Assembly (NCBI RefSeq): GCF_020164745.1
Contig: NZ_JAIUGV010000006.1
Location: 1-64,000 of the forward strand
Origin: Mesorhizobium sp. ES1-4
GTDB lineage: Bacteria > Pseudomonadota > Alphaproteobacteria > Rhizobiales > Rhizobiaceae
DNA: 64,000 nucleotides
Direction of reading: 5' to 3'
Below the pieces are notes generated by a model. It did no database searches. It was not told the origin of the DNA and saw only the letters and a program-made list of their open reading frames with translations. Below, one piece after another: positions 44,156 to 53,502 of the stretch (positions are counted from its first letter, which is position 1; each line of letters starts with the position of its first letter). Made by a program: the position numbers and the translations under genes.

Positions 44156-45649
44156 TCAGGCGGCGGCGGGCCTGCGGCCGGCGGCGGTGGCCAGTTCGCG
44201 GATGCCGGGCTCGATGTGCTGCAGCGCGATCGAGGAAATGCCCAACCGCATGAAACGCGAAGGCTTTTCGGTGCGGTCGAAGAAGCGGTCGCCCGGCTCG
44301 ATGATGACGCTGCGCGAGGCCGCGGCCTCGGCCAAACCGCGCGAATCGGTGCCCCGTGGCCCTTCCAGCCATAGCGACGTACCGCCGGCCGAGTCCGTCG
44401 AACGCCATTCCGGCAGGAAAGCGGAAATCGCATGGACCAGACGCTTGCGCCGTTCGTCGAAGGCGCTCGACAGCCGCCGGACCAGCGCTTCGTGATGGCC
44501 GAGCGACAGGAACAGTGCCACGGCGCGCTGATTGTTGGCCGGCGGATGGCGCAGCATGAAACGGCGCAGCGCCCTGAGTTCGGCGATTAGTCCAGCCGAG
44601 GCGACGATATAGCCAAGCCGCAGGCCGGGGGCCAGCGTCTTCGACATCGAGCCGACATAGACGACGCGGCCCGAGCGGTCGAGGCTCTTCAGCGCCTGCT
44701 GCGGCGCCTCGTCGAGAAGCTGGCTGTCATAGCCGTCCTCGATGATGATCTGGTTGTGCCGGTTGGCGCGCGCCAGAAGGTCCTGCCGCCGCTCCGCCGA
44801 CAACGGCACCATGGTCGGGCAATGATGGCTGGGGGTGACGAACACGAAGCCGGAATCGTTGGGAATTGAGGACGTTACGATGCCGGACTGGTCGACCGGC
44901 ACCGGTTGGATGTCGGCACCCGCGAGGCGGAAGATGGAGCGCGCGTCGGGGTAGCCTGGATCCTCCATCGCCACCTTCGAGCCCTTGGTCATCAGCAGCG
45001 AAGCCAGCATGTAGAGCGCGTTCTGGGCGCCCAACGTGACGATGATTTCGTCGGGATTGGCGAAGATGCCGCGCCTGGGCAGCAGCCGCGCCTGGATCTG
45101 CTCGATCAGCAGCGGATCGTCGCGGTCGACCATGTCGGACGCCCAGTTGCGGATTTCCAGCACGGCCAGCGCCATGCGGTTGCACTCGCGCCACTCGGCG
45201 GTCGGGAACAGTGCCGGGTCGAACTGGCCGTAGACGAAGGGATAGGACGACTTGATCCAGTTCTCGTGCTTGGCCGGTGGCGGCATGTCGCTGGCAGCGA
45301 TCTGCCGGCGTGCCTTCCAGTCGATTTCGTTGGCCTGGTCGGGCGCCTTCTGGTGCGGCTTGGCGGGTGTCGCCAGCACGTCCGGATTGACGAAATGGCC
45401 GCGCCGCTCGCGCGCCACCAGAAAACCCTGGTCGACGAGTTGCTGGAAGGCCAGCACCACGGTGCCACGCGCCACTCCGAGTTTTTCGGCCAGGATCCGG
45501 CAGGAAGGGAGCGGCATCGAAGCGGCGATCTGGCGGTCGAGAATCGCGGCCACGATGGCTTGGCGGATTTGCGCCTGCAAAGTCTGTCCGGATTCAGCCG
45601 AAATCCGGAACAGGCCGGACCATATCGCCGTGTCGTTTCTCTGTGGCAT
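44156..45649 (-). CDS. MocR-family PLP-dependent transcriptional regulator
   Basis: A 497-residue fusion of a GntR winged helix and a fold-type I aminotransferase. The DNA-binding part covers about 20-85 (LPSCRILAEKLGVARGTVVL). The PLP domain shows VTLGAQNALYMLASLL, the IIIEDGYDSQLLDE aspartate block and the Schiff-base Lys in SMSKTLAPGLRLGY. MocR proteins use PLP with an amine ligand to control amine or vitamin pathways. It is directly upstream of the mttB-like gene on the same strand, so an amine-responsive role is plausible. Confidence 0.92.
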   Translation of the reverse strand: MPQRNDTAIWSGLFRISAESGQTLQAQIRQAIVAAILDRQIAASMPLPSCRILAEKLGVARGTVVLAFQQLVDQGFLVARERRGHFVNPDVLATPAKPHQKAPDQANEIDWKARRQIAASDMPPPAKHENWIKSSYPFVYGQFDPALFPTAEWRECNRMALAVLEIRNWASDMVDRDDPLLIEQIQARLLPRRGIFANPDEIIVTLGAQNALYMLASLLMTKGSKVAMEDPGYPDARSIFRLAGADIQPVPVDQSGIVTSSIPNDSGFVFVTPSHHCPTMVPLSAERRQDLLARANRHNQIIIEDGYDSQLLDEAPQQALKSLDRSGRVVYVGSMSKTLAPGLRLGYIVASAGLIAELRALRRFMLRHPPANNQRAVALFLSLGHHEALVRRLSSAFDERRKRLVHAISAFLPEWRSTDSAGGTSLWLEGPRGTDSRGLAEAAASRSVIIEPGDRFFDRTEKPSRFMRLGISSIALQHIEPGIRELATAAGRRPAAA

Positions 45650-45668
45650 GGAAGATGTTCCTCGATGG

Positions 45669-45697
45669 CCAGCCTTTTCTGCTTGGCTGGACCAGCC
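45669..45697. promoter_or_regulatory. Candidate MocR autoregulatory sites
   Basis: CCAGCC (45669-45674), GGCTGG (45685-45690) and CCAGCC (45692-45697) form an array, the last two as a 13-base palindrome around one A. They begin 20 bases upstream of the MocR ATG at 45649. The rest of the 313-base divergent gap (45650-45962) shows no gene. Confidence 0.5.
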
Positions 45698-45962
45698 GAA
45701 CGTACCCGTGGCATAAGGGGTTGCGCCAATCAATTTTTCTGATCTTTGGGATTTATGCCAGTGATCCTTCAAGCTCGAAATATGGCGCGGCCCTCGCTGC
45801 CCGATCGCCCTGCTCGATACATTGTGTCATTGCATCGTGATGCGCTGCGTCATCGCCACGTATTGACCGGATGGAATTCGGCTCAATAGTTTCGGCGCGA
45901 CGACACGTGCCGGAAACATCCGGTCTGATATGGTGCGTCCAAAACGCCAGGAGTCCCCGCCA

Positions 45963-47606
45963 GTGGATCAGTCAGCCTTCCAGAAACAACTTGCCGCCCT
46001 GCGCGACCATCGCGCCGCGGCGCCCGCCAGCATGCGCCAGGTCTTCGCCGACGATCCGCAGCGGTTCAAGACATTCTCCGCCACCGATGGTGACCTGCTG
46101 CTCGACTGGTCGAAATGCGCCGTCGACGCGGCGACCATGGATCTCCTGGCAAAGCTGGCCGTCGCCGCCGATCTCGAAGGCCGCCGCGCCGCCATGTTCG
46201 CCGGCGAGAAGATCAACGTCACCGAAGACCGCGCCGTTCTGCACACCGCGCTGCGCAACCTCAGCGGCAAGGGCGTCACGGTCGACGGCCAGGACGTCAA
46301 GGCGGATGTCATTTCCGTGCTTGATGCGATGGGCGCCTTCGCCGACGCCGTCCGTTCCGGCAAGGCGACCGGCGCCACCGGCAAGAAGATCACCGACATC
46401 GTCAACATCGGCATCGGCGGCTCCGACCTCGGCCCGGCCATGGCGACGCTGGCGCTCGCCCCCTATCATGACGGACCGCGCGCGCATTACGTCTCCAACA
46501 TCGATGGCGCTCATATCCACGACACGCTGAAGGGGCTGTCCGCCGAAACCACGCTGTTCATCATCGCCTCCAAGACCTTCACCACGGTCGAGACGATGAC
46601 CAATGCCGAGACGGCCCGCAAATGGGTGCAGGAGGCGCTCGGCAAGGAAGCCGTCGGCAAGCATTTCGCCGCCGTCTCGACCGCGCTTGATCTCGTGGCC
46701 AGGTTCGGCATCGAGCAGGATCGCGTCTTCGGCTTCTGGGACTGGGTCGGTGGCCGCTATTCGCTGTGGGGCGCCATCGGCCTGCCGGTCATGATCGCCG
46801 TCGGCCCGCGGAATTTCCGCGCTTTTCTCGACGGCGCGCACGAGATGGACGAACATTTCCGCACCGCGCCGTTGCCTGAGAATTTGCCGGCGCTTCTGGG
46901 GCTTGTCGGCTGGTGGCACCGCGTGATCTGCGGCTATCCGGCCCGCGCGGTCATCCCCTACGACCAGCGCCTGTCCAGGCTGCCGGCCTATCTGCAACAA
47001 CTGGACATGGAATCGAACGGCAAGAGCGTCACCCTTGACGGCACGCCGGTGACGACGCCGACCGGGCCGCTGGTCTGGGGCGAGCCAGGCACCAACGGGC
47101 AGCACGCCTTCTTCCAACTCCTGCACCAGGGCACCGATCTGATTCCGGTCGAGTTCCTTGCCGCCGCGGTCGGCCACGAGCCTGATCTCAAGCATCAGCA
47201 TGACCTGCTGCTCGCCAACTGCCTGGCGCAATCGGAAGCCTTGATGAAGGGCCGCACGCTGGAGGAGGCGCGCGCGCAGATGCTGGCCAAGGGCATGAAG
47301 CCTGCCGACGTCGATCGCATCGCGCCGCACCGCGTCTTCTCCGGCAACCGGCCCTCGATGACCATCCTCTACCGCAAGCTCGACCCGCGCACCCTCGGTC
47401 GGCTGATCGCGCTCTACGAACATCGTGTCTTCGTCGAGGGAACGCTGTTCAACATCAATTCCTTCGACCAGTGGGGCGTCGAACTCGGCAAGGAATTGGC
47501 GACCGGCCTGCTGCCTGTCGTGGAAGGCAGGGAAAGCGCCGCAAATCGGGACGCTTCGACAAGAGGCCTTGTGGAATGCATCCACCAATTGCGTGGTTCG
47601 GAGTAA
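45963..47606 (+). CDS. pgi: Glucose-6-phosphate isomerase
   Basis: A 547-residue isomerase that interconverts glucose 6-phosphate and fructose 6-phosphate in the cytosol. Family signatures are present: [56 protein letters not shown] with the catalytic Glu, and the terminal [11 protein letters not shown] with active-site Lys. The start is taken as GTG 45963, with AGGAG eight bases upstream; ATG 45930 is possible. It overlaps or abuts the HAD phosphatase gene and is likely co-transcribed with it. Confidence 0.96.
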   Translation: MDQSAFQKQLAALRDHRAAAPASMRQVFADDPQRFKTFSATDGDLLLDWSKCAVDAATMDLLAKLAVAADLEGRRAAMFAGEKINVTEDRAVLHTALRNLSGKGVTVDGQDVKADVISVLDAMGAFADAVRSGKATGATGKKITDIVNIGIGGSDLGPAMATLALAPYHDGPRAHYVSNIDGAHIHDTLKGLSAETTLFIIASKTFTTVETMTNAETARKWVQEALGKEAVGKHFAAVSTALDLVARFGIEQDRVFGFWDWVGGRYSLWGAIGLPVMIAVGPRNFRAFLDGAHEMDEHFRTAPLPENLPALLGLVGWWHRVICGYPARAVIPYDQRLSRLPAYLQQLDMESNGKSVTLDGTPVTTPTGPLVWGEPGTNGQHAFFQLLHQGTDLIPVEFLAAAVGHEPDLKHQHDLLLANCLAQSEALMKGRTLEEARAQMLAKGMKPADVDRIAPHRVFSGNRPSMTILYRKLDPRTLGRLIALYEHRVFVEGTLFNINSFDQWGVELGKELATGLLPVVEGRESAANRDASTRGLVECIHQLRGSE

Positions 47607-47611
47607 AGGGT

Positions 47612-48334
47612 TTGGCAGATATCAAGGGGATATTGTTCGATAAGGATGGGACACTTGTCGACTTCAACGCGACCTGGCTTGGCGTCGCCGACTTCATGGC
47701 CATGGATGCATCCGATGGCGACCGCTGGAAGGCCGACAGGCTGCTCTCGGCCGCGGGCTTCGATTTCGCCAACCGGCGCTTCAAGCCCGACTCCATCTTT
47801 GCCTCCGGCACCAATCTCGACGTTGTCGAACTGTGGTTTCCGCGGCTCTCGAACGAAGACCAGATGCTGGCCGTCGCCCGCTTCAACCAGATCACCTCGG
47901 TGCAGGGCTCGGCGATGGCGGTGGCGCTGCCCGGCGTCGTCGACACGCTGGCGCTGCTGCACAAGCGATCCTACCGGCTCGGCGTCGCCACCAACGATTC
48001 GACCAGCGGCGCCGAGAAGACCCTGGTCACGCTTGGCGTCGCGCAACTGTTCGACGCCGCCTACGGTTATGACGCAGTGGCGAACCCCAAGCCCGCCCCC
48101 GACACCATCCAGGCCTTTTGCGATCTTACCGGGCTGAAGCCGGCGGAAATCGCCATGGTCGGCGATAACAGGCACGATCTCGAAATGGCGCGCTCCGGCG
48201 GCTGCGGCCTCGCGGTCGGCGTGCTTTCCGGCACCGGCACGCGCGAGTCGCTGGCCGAGATCGCCGACGTCATCCTGGATTCGGTTGCCGATCTGCCGGA
48301 TTTCCTGTCGGCGCGGGTCAAGGAGACCGTTTGA
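47612..48334 (+). CDS. HAD-family hydrolase, phosphoglycolate phosphatase type
   Basis: A 240-residue phosphatase of the HAD superfamily. Motif I is LFDKDGTLVDF with nucleophile Asp10 and Asp12, motif II is VATND, and motif IV is MVGDNRHDLEMA. The large helical cap is of the type found in phosphoglycolate phosphatases. The likely start is TTG 47612, eight bases after GGAG, which gives a normal (M)ADIKGILFDKDG beginning. ATG 47576 would overlap pgi by 31 bases. It is probably co-expressed with pgi; its substrate is not shown by the sequence. Confidence 0.82.
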   Translation: MADIKGILFDKDGTLVDFNATWLGVADFMAMDASDGDRWKADRLLSAAGFDFANRRFKPDSIFASGTNLDVVELWFPRLSNEDQMLAVARFNQITSVQGSAMAVALPGVVDTLALLHKRSYRLGVATNDSTSGAEKTLVTLGVAQLFDAAYGYDAVANPKPAPDTIQAFCDLTGLKPAEIAMVGDNRHDLEMARSGGCGLAVGVLSGTGTRESLAEIADVILDSVADLPDFLSARVKETV

Positions 48335-48473
48335 TCAGGAAGGGGGCAAAAGGCACTTTGCCATCGATGGCCGAGATAGCCGGGATCTGACGGACAAGTT
48401 CCACCATCAGAAGCGAGTGAGCAGACATTCAGCTCGATAGAAGCGACTGTCTGTGAGCCAGTTTGATTTAGGT

Positions 48474-48783
48474 TTACGCTACCGCAATAGCCTCTATTTC
48501 GAGAAGCCACGATTCATCATAGATGCCAGCAATAACCACGGTTAGAGCAGCTTCTTGATCGCCCAATACCTCCCGTCGCACTTCCGAATTGATCTGCCGA
48601 TAACGTCGATCGCTCAAAAAAGTCGTATGCTTTACGATGTTTTCCAGGCCCATATCTGCCGCCAAGAGCTGTGCCTCGACGTTGCGCCACGCAAGCAAAG
48701 CTTGGTCGCGAAAACTTTCTGGCCTGCGCATAATCCCCGGACGCTACGGGCGCTTCAGGCGAATTGATGCTGCGTTTTCTCAT
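48474..48783 (-). pseudogene. RidA/YjgF-family gene with internal deletion
   Basis: Two pieces of one RidA-type gene remain in different frames. The 5' piece from ATG 48783 reads MRKRSINSPEAPVASGDYAQ, the normal RidA N-terminus. The 3' piece in another frame reads SFRDQALLAWRNVEAQLLAA, then NIVKHTTFLSDRRYRQ and LLEIEAIAVA. About 25-30 codons expected between YAQA and SFRDQ (the beta-strands with the substrate-binding Arg region) are absent, and the join is out of frame. RidA hydrolyses reactive enamines. The gene is therefore inactive unless the assembly is wrong. It lies 64 bases downstream of an SDR gene on the same strand. Confidence 0.75.
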
Positions 48784-48847
48784 GGAACGTCCTTTCAATC
48801 GCATCGCCGCGATAGTCATCTTCTGGCTCGGAAAACAAGCCTTGAGC

Positions 48848-49594
48848 CTAGAACGCGCCTCCGCCTGCGCCGAGTTCCTGCCCCGTGATCCACCGCGCTT
48901 CATTGCTCGCCAAAAAGAGGGCGACGTCCGCCACATCCTCAGGTTCGCCAATTCGCTTGAACGGTGATGCCTCGGCTGCCACGCGGCTATCGCGCTCCGG
49001 CAAGAGGTCCGTTTTCGTATAGCCTGGAAGTATCGCGTTGACGGTGATGGTGCGCGGTCCGAGCTCCTGCGCCACGGTGCGGACGAGTTGTTCGATGGTT
49101 CCCTTGCTCGCCAGGTAGAGAGCGTTGCCCGGTAGCATTCTCACGCCGCCGGTCGACGTGACGATGATGCGACCGCCGTTCCGCAGGCGCTTTGCTGCCT
49201 CCTGGACGATGAAGAAGACGCCCTTGGCGTTGATGTTGAACACGTGGTCGTAATCGTCTTCGGTGAATTCGACGAATGGCTTGATAACTGCCGTGGCCGC
49301 GTTCGCGACGACGATGTCAATCCCTCCAAAGGCGGTCTCGGCTTCGTCAAACAGGCGCTGGATTTCCTCGACACGAGACATATCAGCCTTCACCGCGAGC
49401 GCCTTGCCTTCGCCTTCCGCGATTGTCCGAACCGTGTCGTTCGCGGCCGCATCGTTCGAAACGTAGTTGACGACGACTGCAGCGCCCTCCCGCCCCAAGC
49501 GTTCTGAGATGGCTCGGCCGATGCCGCGAGAGCCGCCCGCGACGATCGCGACCTTGTCGCGCAGATCAAATGCGAAGTGATGGGGAGCTGACAT
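48848..49594 (-). CDS. SDR-family oxidoreductase
   Basis: A 248-residue short-chain dehydrogenase. The cofactor loop is GGSRGIG near 20-26, the NAG-like motif is VANAAT, the Ser is in IVTSTGGV and the catalytic Tyr/Lys in YLASK. A basic residue after GGS favours NADPH. AGGAG precedes ATG 49594. It lies between the SRPBCC gene and the RidA remnant, in a set of same-strand stress-type genes. The substrate is unknown. Confidence 0.9.
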   Translation of the reverse strand: MSAPHHFAFDLRDKVAIVAGGSRGIGRAISERLGREGAAVVVNYVSNDAAANDTVRTIAEGEGKALAVKADMSRVEEIQRLFDEAETAFGGIDIVVANAATAVIKPFVEFTEDDYDHVFNINAKGVFFIVQEAAKRLRNGGRIIVTSTGGVRMLPGNALYLASKGTIEQLVRTVAQELGPRTITVNAILPGYTKTDLLPERDSRVAAEASPFKRIGEPEDVADVALFLASNEARWITGQELGAGGGAF

Positions 49595-49637
49595 TTCACG
49601 TCTCCTGGGTTGCGCACGGGCAGTCATGGCATGAGGT

Positions 49638-50093
49638 CTAGGAAACGTCCGTCAAGCGCTTGTTCAGGCCGGTACGAAGATTGACGCCGAACTGCAGATA
49701 GGCCTTCAGAGCGCAAAGCGTGTAGGTCCATCCCGCATTCTGGCCGAGCGCGAGCTTCACACCGTCTTCGTTCAGTTCAAAACTCGAATCGGTGACCGTA
49801 ACGACCGTCGCGTTACCCCCGTCCGCTTCGAATTCGATCGTCGTGCGCAGCAACTGGCCGAGTGCCGTCGATTCGTAGACAATCTCGCTGTTGTTCTTCA
49901 CGGTTAGGACATAGATAGCCACCTTCGCGTCGACATCGGCGAATTCCCATGTCACATGAGCGCCCTCCTCGATCGGGCCGCTCGCGCCGCTGATGAAATA
50001 ATTGGCCATCCTGGCCGGATCGACCACGGCATCGAAAACGTCGCGGACGGGTTTGAGTATCCGCTCTCGGACTTTCACATCAAAGGTCATCAT
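49638..50093 (-). CDS. SRPBCC/AHSA1-like domain protein
   Basis: A 151-residue START-like protein: MTFDVKVRERILKPVRDVFD starts the fold, followed by DPARMANYFISGASGPIEEG, VTWEFADVDAKVAIYVLTVK and the helix NAGWTYTLCALKAYLQFG. The AHSA1/CalC branch binds hydrophobic ligands, and some members act in detoxification. AAGGAG precedes tandem ATGs at 50093 and 50090. It lies about 105 bases after the true end of the sigma factor frame, on the same strand. Confidence 0.87.
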   Translation of the reverse strand: MMTFDVKVRERILKPVRDVFDAVVDPARMANYFISGASGPIEEGAHVTWEFADVDAKVAIYVLTVKNNSEIVYESTALGQLLRTTIEFEADGGNATVVTVTDSSFELNEDGVKLALGQNAGWTYTLCALKAYLQFGVNLRTGLNKRLTDVS

Positions 50094-50197
50094 TCGTCTC
50101 CTTTGCATTTCACGGCGGCCACCTCGGACGCCATTTTCCCCTTTTCCGGCTGCGATATTGCCGTCATTTTCGCCTTTCCCTCCATGGAGGGCGCTTC

Positions 50198-51069
50198 TCA
50201 CGGGTTCCGCAATCGCCGCATCCGCACGCCTTCGATCGCATAACGCGCGAACAGGAAGTCGTGGATCGACACGACCTTTCCACCGCTGAACGACAGCGCG
50301 ACAAAGTAGGCTGGTTGGTCGAGCGATACTTCGCGATCGTAGACCAGCATTGCGGGGCGCCCTTCGACCAACCCGGCTTCAAATGCCCATTGTTCGCACG
50401 CCGCGTAGCGGCCGTAATATTCGCCGATTTCAGTTTTCCATCCCTGGTCAGCTTCGAAACGAGATCAAGCCGCACGTCCTCGGCAAGCGTGGCGCGCACC
50501 GCGTCGAAGCCGCCGTTTCTGAAGCCGTCGACATAGGCGGCGAGGCGCTTCTTCATCTCGTCGGGCAGGGTCGGCAGCTCGATATCCTCCGGTTCTTCGA
50601 CGAACGCACGAAGGGCGGCGCGCGCTCGCTGCAGTGCCGATTTTGCCACCGGGGCGCTCACGCCGTTGACCTCGGCGATTTCCTCCAACGAATGACCGAG
50701 CGCGTCCTTCATGACGACGACGCTGCGCTGGAGCGGCGGAAGCCGCATGAAGGTTTGGATCGATGCAGCTGCGACCTGCGGATCAGGCGACGGGAACGTC
50801 GCGGTCATCTCCACATCCTCCAAGTTCTCGAACGTCGGCGCGCGACGTCGATGGCGCAAGAAATCGTGCGCCGTGTTGTGCGCGATACGGAACAGCCAGC
50901 CCTCAGGGATGGCCAAGATTTCGCCGCCCCAGGCGGTCACCGCCTTCAGGTAGGCACCCTGCACGATATCCTCGGCGTCAATGGTCGAACCGACCATCCT
51001 CGCGCAGTATCGATGCAGCCTCGGCCGCATCGTCGACAGCAGCTTTTCGAGTTCGTGCTGGCCGGTCAT
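50198..51069 (-). pseudogene. ECF sigma factor with SnoaL-like C-terminal domain, frameshifted
   Basis: The first 211 codons encode sigma region 2 (RPRLHRYCARMVGSTIDAED, then AWLFRIAHNTAHDFLRHR-like), region 4 (LPPLQRSVVVMKDALGHSLE) and the start of a SnoaL-like domain. At a run of four T residues (50434-50437, plus strand) the frame breaks. In the next frame the domain continues as IGEYYGRYAACEQWAFEAGL, LDQPAYFVALSFSGGKVVSI and ends RMRRLRNP at 50198. One lost A restores the frame. As it stands, translation runs on in the wrong frame to 50164. The layout is that of SigJ/ECF41-type factors, whose C-terminal domain controls activity. A base-call error is possible. Confidence 0.8.
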
Positions 51070-51078
51070 TAGGCCGCC

Positions 51079-51855
51079 TCAATCGAGCGGAATGGGCTGT
51101 ACGTCGGCGCGAATGCCGTAGGCCACACCGGTTCCGTAAGCGGGGTCACCGAGCAGTTCGGCGACCTGCCGTCCGACCTGTTCCGGCGTAAGATGGGAGC
51201 CATAGCGCCCAAGAATATGCTCGTCGATCGTGATCCCCTCGGCCTCGGCATATGCCGCCGCGACGGTGCAGCCAAGTTCGGTGCCGGCCATGAGTTGCGA
51301 CGGCACAAGGACCTGAAAACGGATACCGAGGTCGCGTTCGCGGGAAACCGCGTTGGCCTGATGCGCCATGAACCAGACCATGCGCTTGGCACCGACATAG
51401 CCGCCGGACATTCGCAGGTGCTCCGGCCGTATCGCCGGCAGACTCATCACCATGGCTGCACCGCTCGATGTGACCAGCACGCGCGAGCCCGGCCGCAACG
51501 GCTTGTCCAACGCGGCCTGGATACCGACGAAGGTCGCCTTTACGTCGGTGTTCCAGATCGCCGAAAAGTCCTCCCAATTCTGATGGTCCAACCTCTTGGC
51601 CGCGAGGCGCGCGCCTGCATTGAGGACCAGGATGTCGGGATCGAGATCCTCAATCGCGCGGGCCATCAGGGCAGCGTCGGTCGCATCGCCCGCGATGCTT
51701 CGCGCACCGGCATCCCGTGCCGCGGCGAGCTTGTCATCATGTCTTGCGATCGCGGTCACTTCCGCGCCCTTTCCGACGAGCGATCGAACCATCTCGAGGC
51801 CGATCCCGGTGCTGCCGCCCGTCACGATTGTCCGCTTGTTCTCCAGCCTGCTCAT
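51079..51855 (-). CDS. SDR-family oxidoreductase
   Basis: A 258-residue short-chain dehydrogenase. The cofactor loop is TGGSTGIG near 13-20, the middle motif is VLNAGARLA, the Ser is in VLVTSSGAA and the catalytic pair in YVGAK. ATG 51855 has a GGGGGC site upstream. It is 10 bases from the ABM gene and 9 bases from the sigma gene, so all three are probably one transcript. ECF41-like sigma genes are often next to oxidoreductases of this type. Confidence 0.9.
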   Translation of the reverse strand: MSRLENKRTIVTGGSTGIGLEMVRSLVGKGAEVTAIARHDDKLAAARDAGARSIAGDATDAALMARAIEDLDPDILVLNAGARLAAKRLDHQNWEDFSAIWNTDVKATFVGIQAALDKPLRPGSRVLVTSSGAAMVMSLPAIRPEHLRMSGGYVGAKRMVWFMAHQANAVSRERDLGIRFQVLVPSQLMAGTELGCTVAAAYAEAEGITIDEHILGRYGSHLTPEQVGRQVAELLGDPAYGTGVAYGIRADVQPIPLD

Positions 51856-51865
51856 TGTCGCCCCC

Positions 51866-52186
51866 TCAGGCTGCGCGCGCGTGCACAACGACACCCACTG
51901 TCGATTCGAAGGTGGCGAGCGCCTTGATCCTTGGAAAGTAGGCGAGCATGCGCTCATCCGACTGCATGCCCTTGACCGCGTCGGCATCGCGCCACTGCGA
52001 CACAATGATGACCCGCGATCCGTCGGCGCTCGCAACAAGACTGCTCGAAACCCAGCCGTCCAGAGTTGCAATCACGCGATCCATGTTTTCGCGAAGCAGG
52101 GCGAGCAGGACGTTCTGATCAGCCGGTGCACAGGTCAGCACGTTCACCAGCGTTGTGGCGTCTTGTCGCAAGGCTAGGTTTTCCAT
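51866..52186 (-). CDS. Antibiotic biosynthesis monooxygenase (ABM)-like protein
   Basis: A 106-residue dimeric alpha/beta-barrel protein. Blocks TTLVNVLTCAPADQNVLLAL, GWVSSSLVASADGSRVIIVS and QWRDADAVKGMQSDERMLAY fit the ABM fold (cofactor-free monooxygenases and haem-degrading enzymes). AAGGAG lies eight bases before ATG 52186. It appears to be the first gene of the SDR-sigma-SRPBCC-SDR set. The gap upstream (52187-52394) has no gene and no clear promoter. Confidence 0.85.
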   Translation of the reverse strand: MENLALRQDATTLVNVLTCAPADQNVLLALLRENMDRVIATLDGWVSSSLVASADGSRVIIVSQWRDADAVKGMQSDERMLAYFPRIKALATFESTVGVVVHARAA

Positions 52187-52394
52187 CTTCAACTCTCCTT
52201 CGAACGGGAATCGGCGTTACTATCAAGCTAGACGTCGGGCCGAGGCCGAACGGATCGCGCCATGAAAAATATCTACTTCCTTTCGGGAGATACCGCGGCG
52301 GCTGTCCTCAAAGGTGGGTGACCGGCGGGCCTGCCGCATCGTCGCCGTTGACCTCGATGCTTGCGGCCGGAAGCAAGAAGCTACGATCCGAGCA

Positions 52395-53282
52395 TCATTT
52401 CAGCGGCAGAAATAGTTCCGCGATCACTTCATGCATCGGCACGTCCGGCAGGAGGGAAAGTCGTCGTTGGCTATACATCGGGAAGTCACGCGCCTCCTCG
52501 CCGCTGGCCGGAAGCCAGTCACGATAAAGATAGAGCGCGGCGGGCTCGAGATTGTTGGAAGCGCCGTTGGCGACGCGCAGCACGGCGCATCGTCCACCGG
52601 GGATCACCCCCGCCCTCATCTGGGCGTCATTCGCTTCGATCGGCTGATCGGTCCCAATACAGAGGTCCACGCTGTACTCAGCCGGGATAGCGGGTTGCCT
52701 TTCGGAACGGAAGATCATGAAGGTGGGGCTTGTCTCGGGCGACAGGCCAGCGGCCTTGCGCCAGGCCCTGAACCGCTGACTGGTGCCTCCAAACGCTACC
52801 CGATCGCCCCGGTGCTCCATGATCGCCACCGGCGTGGGGGGCATGTTGCGGATCGTTACGTCGTCGTGGTCATAGATAATCTGCATGAGTTTGTTCCTTG
52901 CATTGTCGAAAGGCCCGAAGGCCGCAAGCCACGACGCCCAATCGGGCGACTTCCGGAACGACGAAGGCGATTGCTCGAACCGTTGCCGAAATGCGCGGGC
53001 GAAAGAATCCGGTGCATCGTAGCCGGCATCCAGCGCTATATCCGTGACGCTCTGGGCCTCCTTCGAGGCCAGCCGGTGCGAAGCACGCTTCATGCGGGCA
53101 AGCTGGACGTAGCGATGCACGGACAATCCAAAGGTCGCCGTAAACTGCCGGTGGAAATGAAATTTGGAAAAGGCCGCGACGCGGCTAACCGTTTCCAGTT
53201 GCAGGTCACCGTCAAGATGCCCGTCTATATAGTCCAACACCCGCTGCATTCGGGCATGGTAGTTTTGAAGCGCTGCGTCCAT
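52395..53282 (-). CDS. AraC-family regulator with GyrI-like effector domain
   Basis: A 295-residue regulator. Residues 8-110 form the double helix-turn-helix (VLDYIDGHLDGDLQLETVSR, FHFHRQFTATFGLSVHRYVQ, ALDAGYDAPDSFARAFRQRF). Residues 135-295 form a GyrI-like/Rob-type small-molecule binding domain (VTIRNMPPTPVAIMEHRGDR). Such proteins sense hydrophobic or cationic compounds and control efflux or detoxification genes. It lies upstream of the ABM-SDR-sigma set on the same strand and may control it. Confidence 0.9.
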   Translation of the reverse strand: MDAALQNYHARMQRVLDYIDGHLDGDLQLETVSRVAAFSKFHFHRQFTATFGLSVHRYVQLARMKRASHRLASKEAQSVTDIALDAGYDAPDSFARAFRQRFEQSPSSFRKSPDWASWLAAFGPFDNARNKLMQIIYDHDDVTIRNMPPTPVAIMEHRGDRVAFGGTSQRFRAWRKAAGLSPETSPTFMIFRSERQPAIPAEYSVDLCIGTDQPIEANDAQMRAGVIPGGRCAVLRVANGASNNLEPAALYLYRDWLPASGEEARDFPMYSQRRLSLLPDVPMHEVIAELFLPLK

Positions 53283-53502
53283 CGTTCCTTGCTCCGTGGC
53301 AGTCTTATCTAGTCCCCGTGGCCACAATGCGCTCGACCGATCTTGCGGTTTGCGATCGGTCAAGCGGAAACGCTTCACGTCCGCTTAGAGACGAGCGCCA
53401 GCAACAGGCGCAAAGCGGTCGTTCATGTTGGACGTAAGCGAGCATCGCGTCGAACCCCGGCCGTTCCAGCGATTTGGCTTTGGTCGTCGCCCTACCGCTG
53501 GA

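Noticed and set aside
48345..48362. GGCAAA-AGGCAC-TTTGCC hairpin after the HAD gene as a terminator
   Set aside because: The six-base stem has no T-tract and could be chance.
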